Origin: Streptomyces griseus
Lineage (GTDB): Bacteria; Actinomycetota; Actinomycetes; Streptomycetales; Streptomycetaceae
Direction: 5' to 3'
Assembly: GCF_001715295.1 (NCBI RefSeq)
Contig: NZ_MDKB01000002.1
Location: 1,944,313-2,008,312 of the forward strand
Length of the DNA stretch: 64,000 nt
Shown here: positions 8,415 to 15,596 of the stretch, piece by piece
How the letters are laid out: each line of letters starts with the position of its first letter
How positions within the stretch are numbered: the first letter of the stretch is position 1
Notes under the pieces: model-generated
What the model was told of the DNA's origin: nothing
The model's database searches: none
The model's input: only the letters and a program-made list of their open reading frames with translations
Translations under genes and position numbers: made by a program

Positions 8415-8447
8415 GAACGCCGCGCCGACCAGGTCGACGCGGCGTTC
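8415..8447. terminator. bidirectional terminator between convergent genes
   Basis: A perfect 10-bp stem (8415-8424 with 8438-8447, GAACGCCGCG) with a 13-base loop lies between the end of the plus-strand thioesterase and the end of the minus-strand membrane protein, so it can stop transcription from both sides. Confidence 0.65.
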
Positions 8448-8467
8448 ACCGTACGGGCAGGAGGACT

Positions 8468-9466
8468 TCAGGCCGCCTCGCGCAGCGCGCGCCTGCGGTC
8501 GTGCAGCACCAGCAGGATGACCATTCCCATGAGCACGCCCAGGACCGTGCCGGCCTGGCCGGCCAGCAGGTGCGCCACCTCGCTCTCGGGGGCGGGACGC
8601 TTCGTGCCGAGGTTGGTCAGCAGGCTGTAGAGGCTGTACGAGAAGAGCATGCCCGAGGAGATCCAGGACGCCGCCATGGGGACCAGGAACTTCCTGGCCC
8701 CCCGCCGGCCCGTCAGGACGAGCAGCCCCCAGGCGCCCAGGAAGGCCCAGACCCCCATGCTCAGGGACAGCAGGTGCCACCACATGTCGCGGTAGGACAG
8801 ACGGTCCGCGTCGAGCCCCACCGTCACGCCGGCCGCCCAGAACACCTTGACGAGGCCGAGCGCGACGCAGCCCGCGGCGAGCAGCCGCGCCACCGTGATC
8901 TGCAGCGACCGGGTGCCGCCCGCGGCCTCGCCACCGTCGACCGGACCGCTCAGGGCCTCCGGCCAGCGCGCCCGGGCGTATCCGGCGAGCGCGAGGGGCA
9001 GGCCGATGCCGACCCCGACCAGCGAGATCATGACGAGCACCTGCTCGTACGCCCACAGGTCGTTGGAGGCGTCGGCCTGTTCGTCCTGGGACATGGCGGC
9101 CGGGCCGAGCACCGGTGCCAGGACCAGCATCGGGACGAGCAGGCCGGTGCCCACCCAGACGGGCAGGACGATCAGCCAGGCCGGAAGCCTCTCGCCCCAG
9201 GGCTGGATGAAGGCCACCGCCAGCAGGATTCCCACCGCGGCGAGCACTGCGGTCGTGGCATTGATCGCACGCCAGTCCGCCTCGCCCATTTCGTCGTTCG
9301 GAAGGAATATTCCGAATGTCCAGACGATTTTGATCAGCATGTACGGCATAACCGCGACCACGGTGCCGTAGCCGCATATTCTGCGCATCTTGATCAGCCG
9401 TGAGGTCGGCTGTGCCGCCATTACTGTCATGATCGGCATGCTATCCGACCGGTCATCGGCGGTCAA
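8468..9466 (-). CDS. polytopic membrane protein, unknown function
   Basis: A 332-residue protein with about eight predicted membrane helices, for example around VWVGTGLLVPMLVLAPVL and GQAGTVLGVLMGMVILLVL. I do not recognise a characterised family. The start is probably TTG at 9466, because it overlaps the stop of the preceding KS-like gene as TTGA and has a GGTGGG upstream; an internal ATG eight codons further in is possible. It is the last gene of the minus-strand trio of the first polyketide set, so a role in export, lipid access or membrane anchoring is possible but unproven. Confidence 0.75.
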   Translation of the reverse strand: MTADDRSDSMPIMTVMAAQPTSRLIKMRRICGYGTVVAVMPYMLIKIVWTFGIFLPNDEMGEADWRAINATTAVLAAVGILLAVAFIQPWGERLPAWLIVLPVWVGTGLLVPMLVLAPVLGPAAMSQDEQADASNDLWAYEQVLVMISLVGVGIGLPLALAGYARARWPEALSGPVDGGEAAGGTRSLQITVARLLAAGCVALGLVKVFWAAGVTVGLDADRLSYRDMWWHLLSLSMGVWAFLGAWGLLVLTGRRGARKFLVPMAASWISSGMLFSYSLYSLLTNLGTKRPAPESEVAHLLAGQAGTVLGVLMGMVILLVLHDRRRALREAA

Positions 9467-10485
9467 AGTATCCCACCTTCTCCCATGGGTTCCTGCATTG
9501 CGGAAGAATGGTGAAATCGATGTTCTTCCGGGCTGCGCAGTGCTATGGCGGTGAGATGCCCCGAATCGGAGAGGGAGACCAGCAGCGCGGTTCCTCCCGC
9601 CCTCGCCAGCGCGGTCAGTTCCAGCATTCCCGAGACCGTGCAGTGCCGGGCCTCGGTGATGCGGCCGCCGGAGCCGCGGAGCGAGCCACCGGCCCCCGCG
9701 GTCGCCGCCGCGACGGCGTCGAGCACCGCCGCCGCGAGCGGCGCGGCCCCGGCCGGAGCGCTGACGACGAGCCGTACACCGTGCGCGCCGGCGGCCAGGG
9801 CGGCGACGCGTGCGCCGGCCGCCGCGACGGCCTCCGGGTCCCGGCGGCCACCGGGACCCCGCGGCAGGAAGCGGGAGAGGCCGCCGGTGATCTCGGCGAG
9901 CGCGTCGTCCGGGCCGGCCGCGTCCGGCGTGGACAGGACGACGGCGGCGGCGCCGTCCAGCAGGCCGTGCCCCTCGTCCCCCTCGGGCGCCTGGTCGGTG
10001 GCCGCGGCCACCACCCGGTCCGCACGGCCGGTACGCAGCGCCGTGAGCGCGAAGTGCACGGCCTCCAGCCCCGCGGTGACGGGATTGGTCAGCGTGACCG
10101 AGAACGCCCGGGCCCCGGTGCTGATCGCGAGCTGGCTGCCGGGGGTGCTCATCGAGAAGGCGGGGACCTCGGCCGGGCTGATCCCCCGGACGCCCTCGGT
10201 GCGCAGGGTGTCGTCCATCCGGCGGTGCGCCCGGGCGATCGCGTACTGGGTGCCCGTGACCACACCGAGGCGCAGGCTCGGATCGCCGTCCAGGGGTGGG
10301 TCGTCGTGGCGGCGGCCGAGCGCCTGATGGCCGGCGGCCAGGAGGTAGCGGGTGGCCGGGCCGAAGTACTTCCAGCCGCGCCGGCCGAGGTGCGCGGCGG
10401 GGTCGAACCAGGCCGGGTCCCGGTCCCCCGCCCCGTCCGGGAGAGTCTCCGCGACCGCGCCGGCGCCCGTGAGCAGTACGTTCAC
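9463..10485 (-). CDS. ketosynthase-like protein lacking the active Cys (CLF-like)
   Basis: A thiolase-fold protein of 340 residues related to beta-ketoacyl synthases. In the nucleophile region the usual TACSSGL is replaced by LTNPVTAGLEAV, so the catalytic Cys is missing, as in chain-length factors. The partner is the catalytic KS just upstream (10482-11618); GTG 10485 overlaps that gene's stop as GTGA, typical of KS-alpha/KS-beta pairs that form heterodimers. It would help set the chain length of the first polyketide set. Fold and position support the call; its exact product length cannot be told. Confidence 0.75.
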   Translation of the reverse strand: MNVLLTGAGAVAETLPDGAGDRDPAWFDPAAHLGRRGWKYFGPATRYLLAAGHQALGRRHDDPPLDGDPSLRLGVVTGTQYAIARAHRRMDDTLRTEGVRGISPAEVPAFSMSTPGSQLAISTGARAFSVTLTNPVTAGLEAVHFALTALRTGRADRVVAAATDQAPEGDEGHGLLDGAAAVVLSTPDAAGPDDALAEITGGLSRFLPRGPGGRRDPEAVAAAGARVAALAAGAHGVRLVVSAPAGAAPLAAAVLDAVAAATAGAGGSLRGSGGRITEARHCTVSGMLELTALARAGGTALLVSLSDSGHLTAIALRSPEEHRFHHSSAMQEPMGEGGIL

Positions 10486-11618
10486 GCGACGGCCTCCCAG
10501 GCGAGCACCGCGTTGTTGGCCCCGAACCCGGTCCCGCTGACCAGCACGGCCGGGCGGGGCAGCGGCACGGGCCCCACGAGGGGGACGTCCATCGGGCAGG
10601 TGGGGTCGACCTCGGTGACGTGGGCGTTCGGCGGGACCAGGCCGGTGCGCAGCATCCGGGCGGCTATGACGCAGCCGAACACACCGGCCGCACCCGCCGT
10701 GTGGCCCATGACCGCCTTCGGCGCGTAGCCGGCCGTCCGGGTGATGTCACCGCCGGCGGCGGTGACGGCCTCGCTGACGGCCGTGCTCTCCACGGAGTCG
10801 TTGAGCGCCACCCCGGCGCGGTGGAGGACCACGGCCCCCGGGAGTCCCGAGGTGGCGAGGGCCTGGGCCGCCGCCCGCCGCAACTGCCCGCCGGACGGCT
10901 CCGGGGCCATCGGGTGGTGGGCGTCGCAGCTCCATCCCTGGCCGGTGAGCGCCGCCTGGGCGGTCACTCCCCGGCGCCGGGCGGACTCGGCGGACTCCAG
11001 CACCACGGCCGCGGCGCCCTCACCGGTGACCATGCCCGCGCGCCCGGTGTCGAAAGGCCGGCAGCACTCGGGGTCCAGCAGTCCGAACCGGTGGAGCGTG
11101 CCGACGGCGACCCGGGAGAAGGCGTCGCCGCCGCAGGCCACGACGATGTCGGCCTGCCCCGTCTCGATCAGCCGGGCGCCCCAGCCCACCGCGTACGCCC
11201 CGGCGGAGCAGGCGGTGGACAGGGTGTGGGCGCTCCCCCCGATGCCGAACCGGTCGGCGACCACCGCGGACACCCCGTGCGTGGCGGTCCGGCGCTCCGG
11301 CCCGTCCGGCAGCTCGGCCAGATCGATGTCGCCGAGCGACGTGCCGACGGTGAGGCCCGCGTCGAACAGGTCCTCCCGGCTCAGCCGGGCCTCGGCGACG
11401 GCCTCCGCGACCGCCTCGACGACCAGCGAACTGGTGCGTCCGGGGGTGCCGGTACCGGGCGGAGCGGCGTACAGCGGCGGATGCTCCGGCAGCCCGCAGC
11501 CGTTCGGAGCGGGCACCGGGCGGCGGTCGGCGCGCAGCAGACCCTCCCACAGCGCGTCGACCCCCCTGCCGAAACAGGTCATCGCCCCCAGTCCCGTGAC
11601 AACGACCGTCACCGGCAC
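10482..11618 (-). CDS. beta-ketoacyl synthase (KS-alpha), first polyketide set
   Basis: A FabF-type ketosynthase of 378 residues. It has the nucleophile STACSAG with Cys137, a His266 in HRAGVALND where most family members have HGTGT..ND, and His306 in GHTAG. The Cys-His-His set is therefore complete, but the glycine-threonine loop around the first His is altered. GTG 11618 follows an AAGGAG ribosome-binding site. It heads a minus-strand operon with the CLF-like and membrane proteins, divergent from an ACP gene across a 218-base promoter region. Confidence 0.85.
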   Translation of the reverse strand: MPVTVVVTGLGAMTCFGRGVDALWEGLLRADRRPVPAPNGCGLPEHPPLYAAPPGTGTPGRTSSLVVEAVAEAVAEARLSREDLFDAGLTVGTSLGDIDLAELPDGPERRTATHGVSAVVADRFGIGGSAHTLSTACSAGAYAVGWGARLIETGQADIVVACGGDAFSRVAVGTLHRFGLLDPECCRPFDTGRAGMVTGEGAAAVVLESAESARRRGVTAQAALTGQGWSCDAHHPMAPEPSGGQLRRAAAQALATSGLPGAVVLHRAGVALNDSVESTAVSEAVTAAGGDITRTAGYAPKAVMGHTAGAAGVFGCVIAARMLRTGLVPPNAHVTEVDPTCPMDVPLVGPVPLPRPAVLVSGTGFGANNAVLAWEAVA

Positions 11619-11836
11619 CCCACTCCTTCCGAACGTGCGGAATAAATTGACCGATAGCGACCAGAGTGCCGTCGTGGAAGCTCTGCGGCCGTTATCCCTG
11701 CAAGTACCTGCAGAAAAGGGCCGGGTGTTAGGCGGCCTCCCATACGATTCGGGGCGATCGGTTCGGCTCCGTAAAAAGGAAAAAGAAGTCCTTATGAAGC
11801 GGAGTCGAATTCAATATTCGAAAGAAAGGGGATCCG
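11619..11836. promoter_or_regulatory. divergent promoter region of the first polyketide set
   Basis: Unusually AT-rich for this window, with AATAAATTGACCGATA near the KS start and poly-A-rich sequence near 11776-11825 before the ACP. A short inverted repeat CTGCA...TGCAG lies near 11700. Promoters for both the KS operon (leftward) and the ACP/DsrE/dehydratase operon (rightward) are expected here. Confidence 0.55.
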
Positions 11837-12088
11837 GTGACGGTCGAAAGCACGCTGGACACGTCGGAGCTGCGGGACATGGTTGCGGACACCCTGGACG
11901 TCGAGCCCACGGCCCTGACCGACGACGCGCTCCTCATCGAGGAGCTGGGCGTCGACTCGGTCGTCGCGCTGGAGCTCGCCGTCACGCTGGAGCAGCGCTA
12001 CGGGATCAGGATCCCCGAGGAGGAGCTCGTCGAGCTCCGGACCTTCACCGACATCCGCGAACTGCTCAGCCGGAAGCTGAGCGGTTGA
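11837..12088 (+). CDS. acyl carrier protein, first polyketide set
   Basis: An 83-residue ACP. The phosphopantetheine site is GVDSV with Ser41, inside the usual ELGVDSVVALELAVTLE helix. It starts with GTG 11837 after AAAGGGGAT. Its stop overlaps the next start (ATG 12088). It would carry the growing chain for the KS/CLF pair encoded on the opposite strand. It is one of three discrete ACPs in the window. Confidence 0.9.
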   Translation: MTVESTLDTSELRDMVADTLDVEPTALTDDALLIEELGVDSVVALELAVTLEQRYGIRIPEEELVELRTFTDIRELLSRKLSG

Positions 12089-12456
12089 TGGAGGCGCAGC
12101 CGGTCCGGACCGCGGACACCGGCGGAGCCGCCGCCTCCTACCTCCTGATCGAGAGCAAGGGCACCTGGGCGGGTCCCAACGCGGGCACCTTCCTCCTGGA
12201 CGCCGTGGCGCTGGCCGAAGCCGGCCACCGGGTCCGGGTGTATCTCGTCGAGGACGGGGTGCTGGGCGCGGTGGGAACCGCCGTGCCGGAGATCGAGCGG
12301 CTCGCCGAGGCGGGGGTCGAGGTCCTGGTGGACGACTTCTCCGCGGCGCAGCGCGCGCTGGCACCCACCCGGCTGTCGCCGCACGTGAGGATCGCCGGCA
12401 TGGACAGCGTCGCGGCCGCCCTGGCCGAGGACGGCTGCAGGGGGGTGTGGCACTGA
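12088..12456 (+). CDS. DsrE-like protein 1 (122 aa)
   Basis: The N-terminal half reads like a DsrE/TusD-fold protein: a beta strand (YLLIESKGTW), a helix starting near AGTFLLDAVALAEAGH, then RVRVYLVEDGVLGAV, the family's strand-helix-strand order, followed by a second lobe ending in CRGVW. ATG 12088 overlaps the ACP stop. Proteins of this fold form hetero-hexamers (DsrEFH, TusBCD) that pass sulfur on a Cys persulfide; here the only Cys is four residues from the C-terminus, so this subunit may be non-catalytic. Its place between an ACP and a dehydratase is unusual. The family call is from pattern, not search. Confidence 0.55.
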   Translation: MEAQPVRTADTGGAAASYLLIESKGTWAGPNAGTFLLDAVALAEAGHRVRVYLVEDGVLGAVGTAVPEIERLAEAGVEVLVDDFSAAQRALAPTRLSPHVRIAGMDSVAAALAEDGCRGVWH

Positions 12457-12869
12457 TGGGTACTCCGATGAAGCGCCGTGTCTGGGACCTGCTGCTGATC
12501 ATGACGGCGGCCCCGCACTCCGGTGACGTGGTCACCTCCGCGCTGCGGCTCTCGCACGCGGTGCTGGAGAACGGCGGCTCGGTGCGGGTCTGGGCGTGCG
12601 GCTACGCCAACATGCTCACCCAGGACACGTTCGGTGACACCAAGTTGCCGAACACCCGTGATCCGGAGGGACACTACCCCTCCACCTCGGCCGTCGTCCG
12701 GCAGCTGACCGCCGACGGCAAGGGCCGCTTCGCCTGGATCGCGTGCACCGCGTGCTCCGAGGAGCGCGGCGCGACCCACCACATCCCGCAGGTGCGGCAC
12801 CGCTCGCCGCTCCGGCTGGCGGGGACCATCGACGCGGCCCGGCAGACGCTGTACCTCGGGGGAGCCTGA
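12456..12869 (+). CDS. DsrE-like protein 2, with candidate sulfur-carrier Cys (137 aa)
   Basis: Second member of the coupled trio; ATG 12456 overlaps the previous stop. It begins with a DsrE-type strand and helix (DLLLIMTAAPHSGDV, ALRLSHAVLENGGSVRVWAC). Near residue 90-100 it has WIACTACSEERGA, where sulfur-relay members carry their active Cys just before an R-G pair. If any of the three is catalytic, it is this one. It could equally be a structural subunit with another role, since no sulfur is expected in a WS9326A-type product. Confidence 0.6.
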   Translation: MGTPMKRRVWDLLLIMTAAPHSGDVVTSALRLSHAVLENGGSVRVWACGYANMLTQDTFGDTKLPNTRDPEGHYPSTSAVVRQLTADGKGRFAWIACTACSEERGATHHIPQVRHRSPLRLAGTIDAARQTLYLGGA

Positions 12870-13282
12870 TGACGACGAACCGACGGGCGGAGCCCCGCAG
12901 GCGCGTGCTCTGCGTCATCGACCGTGCCTACCGGGGCGCGGTCGAGGTGCAGTTCTTCCACCCGCTGTACGGACTGCTCGATCTGCACGGGCAGTTCGAG
13001 CAGGTCGACCTGGCGCTGCGCGGCGCGACGGTGACGATGGCCGTCGAGGAGCACACGTACGTGCCCTCCCTGCAGCTCGGCTCCACGACCCTGGACACGC
13101 TGCCGGACTACCGGGGTTCCGTACGGGACCTGGTCGCCGAGGGCTTCGAGGTCTTCGTGGACGGGGCCGCGCTCACCGCGCTCGGGTTCACCCCCGAGGA
13201 CCTGGTGCCGGGCACCACCTGCCTGGACCCGGCGGAACTGGCGGCCCGCTGGCCCGCGTACGACCACGTGTGGTTCATATGA
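12869..13282 (+). CDS. DsrE-like protein 3 (137 aa)
   Basis: Third member; ATG 12869 overlaps the previous stop as TGATG. It starts RRRVLCVIDRAYRGAVEVQF, has a helix then GATVTMAVEEHTYV, and later EGFEVFVDGAALTALG, like the strand-helix repeats of DsrF/TusC. It ends DHVWFI, close in style to the ends of TusB/TusC proteins. Two Cys residues are present but not in the typical active-site context. The following dehydratase starts inside its stop codon, so all five genes from the ACP to the dehydratase are translationally coupled. Confidence 0.55.
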   Translation: MTTNRRAEPRRRVLCVIDRAYRGAVEVQFFHPLYGLLDLHGQFEQVDLALRGATVTMAVEEHTYVPSLQLGSTTLDTLPDYRGSVRDLVAEGFEVFVDGAALTALGFTPEDLVPGTTCLDPAELAARWPAYDHVWFI

Positions 13283-14226
13283 GCGGCGTTCCGGCCGTGG
13301 CGCCGCGCACCTTCGCCACCCCGCTGCGCGCGGTCGACCGGATCGAGGTGTGCCCGGGCGGGCCGGACCTGCGGTTCCGTACGTTCAAGACGGTCCGTGC
13401 CGAGGACCCGTACATGGCCGGGCACTTCCCGGGACTCACCCTGCTGCCGGCCGTGTTCGTCCTCGAAGGACTCCGGCAGGCGGTGACGACCCTCACCGGC
13501 GCCGCCGAGCCGCTGAATCTGCTGGAGGTCACCTCCGGCCGGTGGCTGGCGCCCATGCAGGGCGGCGACGAGGTCCGCCTCGACGTCACCGCCGCGCAGA
13601 CCGCGGACGGACGATGGCTGGTCACCGCCGACGGTGTGCGCCAGGACGGTGTCCCGGTCGTCGCCGCGAAGGTGGTGCTCGGCGGCCGGGACGCCGTCCT
13701 GTCCGACCGGCTCGCCCCCGCGGGCGGGCCGCCCCCGGTACCCGCCACCGCGTCCGGACCGGACTACACCGCGATCCTGGACCGGCTGCCCGTACGCCAC
13801 CCCATGCTGCTGGTGGACCGGGTGGAGGCCTTCGACCCCGGCCGGGAGATCACGACGCTCAAGGCCGTCTCCGGGTCCGAGCCGTGCTACGCCGCGATGG
13901 AGGACGGCCTGCCGCTGTCCCGGTACATGTATCCCCGGGCGCTCATGCTGGAGTCCTTCGGGCAGTCCTCGGTGCTCCTGTGGCTGTCGAGCGGAACCAC
14001 CGGGGGCGTGCAGGTCGCCGCGGCGTTCCGGCACTGCCGCTTCGCCGGCGAGGTCCGGCCCGGGGCGGTGCTGCGGCACGTGGCGCGCATCGACCGGCTG
14101 ATGGCCGACAACGTCTTCGTCTCCGGGGAGAGCTGGGACGGCGACCGGTGCGTCATGACGGTCGGCGCCCTCATCGGTTCGAGCAGGCCGCGCGCCCAGG
14201 TCGACCGGACGGCCGCGGCCCGCTGA
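13279..14226 (+). CDS. fused double-hotdog dehydratase (FabA/FabZ-like)
   Basis: A 315-residue protein made of two hotdog domains. The first (about 1-150) has the catalytic-type GHFPGLTLLPAVFVLE with His49. The second (about 160-300) opens with RHPMLLVDRV but lacks the HFPG His, having YPRALMLESF at that place. This is the same pair found as two separate genes at 56357 and 56752 in the second set, here joined in one chain. It would dehydrate 3-hydroxyacyl-ACP to give polyene double bonds. ATG 13279 overlaps the stop of DsrE-like protein 3. A strong terminator follows. Confidence 0.8.
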   Translation: MSGVPAVAPRTFATPLRAVDRIEVCPGGPDLRFRTFKTVRAEDPYMAGHFPGLTLLPAVFVLEGLRQAVTTLTGAAEPLNLLEVTSGRWLAPMQGGDEVRLDVTAAQTADGRWLVTADGVRQDGVPVVAAKVVLGGRDAVLSDRLAPAGGPPPVPATASGPDYTAILDRLPVRHPMLLVDRVEAFDPGREITTLKAVSGSEPCYAAMEDGLPLSRYMYPRALMLESFGQSSVLLWLSSGTTGGVQVAAAFRHCRFAGEVRPGAVLRHVARIDRLMADNVFVSGESWDGDRCVMTVGALIGSSRPRAQVDRTAAAR

Positions 14227-14236
14227 CACAGACCGG

Positions 14237-14269
14237 CGTGTGCCGGGGTACCTGACACCCCGGCACACG
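14237..14269. terminator. bidirectional terminator, 13-bp stem
   Basis: A perfect 13-bp stem (14237-14249 with 14257-14269) with loop ACCTGAC lies between the plus-strand dehydratase and the minus-strand hydrolase, ending both operons. Confidence 0.75.
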
Positions 14270-15067
14270 TCATGACAGCGCGGGGGCCGAGAGGAACTCG
14301 GTGACGGCGCCGGCCGTCAGGTCGCTGCGCAGGATGTCGGCGTGGCGGACCGGGATGTCGACGGCCCGCGCGGCGAGCCGGGAACCCTCGGTCGGCTCCG
14401 CGGAGTTCACCGCGGTGGCGGTGCGCCAGGCGGCGGCCGGATCGATCCCGCGGGCCGCGTCCAGGTACGACACGAACGACCGGAACACCGCCGCGAACTC
14501 CTCGAGCAGGTCCGGGTCGAGCTCCTCGCGGGCGAACGCGGCACCGGCCTGCTCCCGGAAGATGCGTACGAGTTCGTCCCCGAAGGCGGCGAAGTCGGGG
14601 GCGGCGGTCCGTGCCGTCGCCGCGGCCTGCCGGGCGGTGGCCACCTCGTCCGCGGAGAGCACCGAGGCGAACTGGTCCAGCATGGCGGTGAAGTCCCGGT
14701 CCAGTGCGGCCCGGGTCGGCACCTCCGGGTCGAACATCAGGAACCCGGGCGGCTCCGTCCGTCCGGCCCCCAGCCTGGCGGCCAGCTCCCCGGCGAAGAC
14801 GCTGCCGGCGCAGTAGCCGAGCACCGCCCGGACGGGCCGGCCGCAGGCCTCGACCTCGCGGGCCCACCGCTCGACGTAGTCCCGCGCGGACATCCCGTCG
14901 CCGGTGGCCGGCTGCCGGGTCTCCCACACGGTGAACTCCGGGCCGAGGCGCGGGGCGAGGTCGGAGAAGCCGGAGTCGGAACGCCCGGTGGTGGCGAAGT
15001 CGACGGCCAGGACGAGGCCGGGGCCCCGGCCCGCGCTCAGTACTTTCCAGGCGCTGGGTGTTGTCAT
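14270..15067 (-). CDS. alpha/beta-hydrolase thioesterase-like protein with Cys nucleophile
   Basis: A 265-residue protein with the thioesterase-type fold. The nucleophile elbow reads GYCAGS, so Cys86 takes the place of the usual Ser. The chain also shows FMFDPEVPTR-like and DIPVRHADILRSDLT-like segments typical of family C-terminal lobes. ATG 15067 is chosen because the long upstream extension overlaps a repeat element and is low quality; its ribosome-binding site is weak. An alpha/beta hydrolase with an active Cys is known to move aminoacyl groups between carrier proteins (SyrC in syringomycin). With two A-PCP proteins acting in trans here, an aminoacyl shuttle is a fair guess, though a proofreading thioesterase is also possible. 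Confidence 0.7.
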   Translation of the reverse strand: MTTPSAWKVLSAGRGPGLVLAVDFATTGRSDSGFSDLAPRLGPEFTVWETRQPATGDGMSARDYVERWAREVEACGRPVRAVLGYCAGSVFAGELAARLGAGRTEPPGFLMFDPEVPTRAALDRDFTAMLDQFASVLSADEVATARQAAATARTAAPDFAAFGDELVRIFREQAGAAFAREELDPDLLEEFAAVFRSFVSYLDAARGIDPAAAWRTATAVNSAEPTEGSRLAARAVDIPVRHADILRSDLTAGAVTEFLSAPALS

Positions 15068-15230
15068 GGATGCAGTCCACTCTGGTCGACGGCCCGCACC
15101 GCGCACGGGTGCGGACGGGGGGGAGGCGTGGTGGGGGCACGACGGAGGGCCCGCCCCGCACCGGGGTCTCCCGTTTCGGAGGACCCCGGCGGCGGCGGAC
15201 CCGCCGGGCCGGTCTGTACGGGGCGGCTGA

Positions 15231-15392
15231 GAGCCTGTCGGTGGCCTCCGACCGAGCGGCCACGCCCCGGTACGCACGCTTCCCGCGTTGCCGGGATGCC
15301 CACGTAACCGAGCTACGTGGGCATCCCGGCGCCTCGGAGTCGCACGCACCGGACCGCGTCCGCTTTCCGGTCCCAGGTCACCCGACAGGCTC
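15231..15392. repeat. 162-bp palindromic repeat element, ending in the ferredoxin stop codon
   Basis: Imperfect terminal inverted repeats lie at 15231-15246 (GAGCCTGTCGGTGGCC) and 15376-15392, around a near-palindromic centre. Degenerate copies occur at 60739-60858 and, collapsed, at 49006-49036. The right end overlaps the stop codon of the ferredoxin gene. This belongs to a repeat type I recognise as common in Streptomyces genomes. Confidence 0.6.
15291..15329. repeat. perfect 16-bp hairpin inside the repeat element
   Basis: 15291-15306 (CCGGGATGCCCACGTA) pairs perfectly with 15314-15329, with a seven-base loop. It could terminate transcription of either flanking minus-strand gene or be the core of the element. 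Confidence 0.7.
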
Positions 15393-15591
15393 AGCCGCCG
15401 GTGATCCGGATGGCCTTGGACGGGCAGATGTGCTCGGCGATCTTGCGTGCGTGCTCGGAGTCGACACCCGCGGGGCGGTCGTCGAGCAGGACGACCAGGC
15501 CGGTGTCGTCCTCCTGGTCGAAGACCGACGGCGCGCTCATGACGCAGAGACCGGCACCGATGCAGCGGTCGCGGTCGACGCTCACCCGCAT
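15391..15591 (-). CDS. [3Fe-4S] ferredoxin
   Basis: A 66-residue ferredoxin of the P450-associated type. The cluster ligands are the two Cys of CIGAGLC and the Cys of HICPSKAI, the three-Cys pattern of [3Fe-4S] proteins. The start is ATG 15591, preceded by GGTGAG; a GTG at 15600 that overlaps the P450 stop is an alternative adding three residues. It directly follows the P450 gene and should pass electrons from the ferredoxin reductase (44846-46051) to that P450. Confidence 0.9.
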   Translation of the reverse strand: MRVSVDRDRCIGAGLCVMSAPSVFDQEDDTGLVVLLDDRPAGVDSEHARKIAEHICPSKAIRITGG

Positions 15592-15596
15592 GCCGC

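Noticed and set aside
9463..10485. Calling this protein a catalytic ketosynthase
   Set aside because: The nucleophile Cys is absent (LTNPVTAG), so a CLF-like role fits better.
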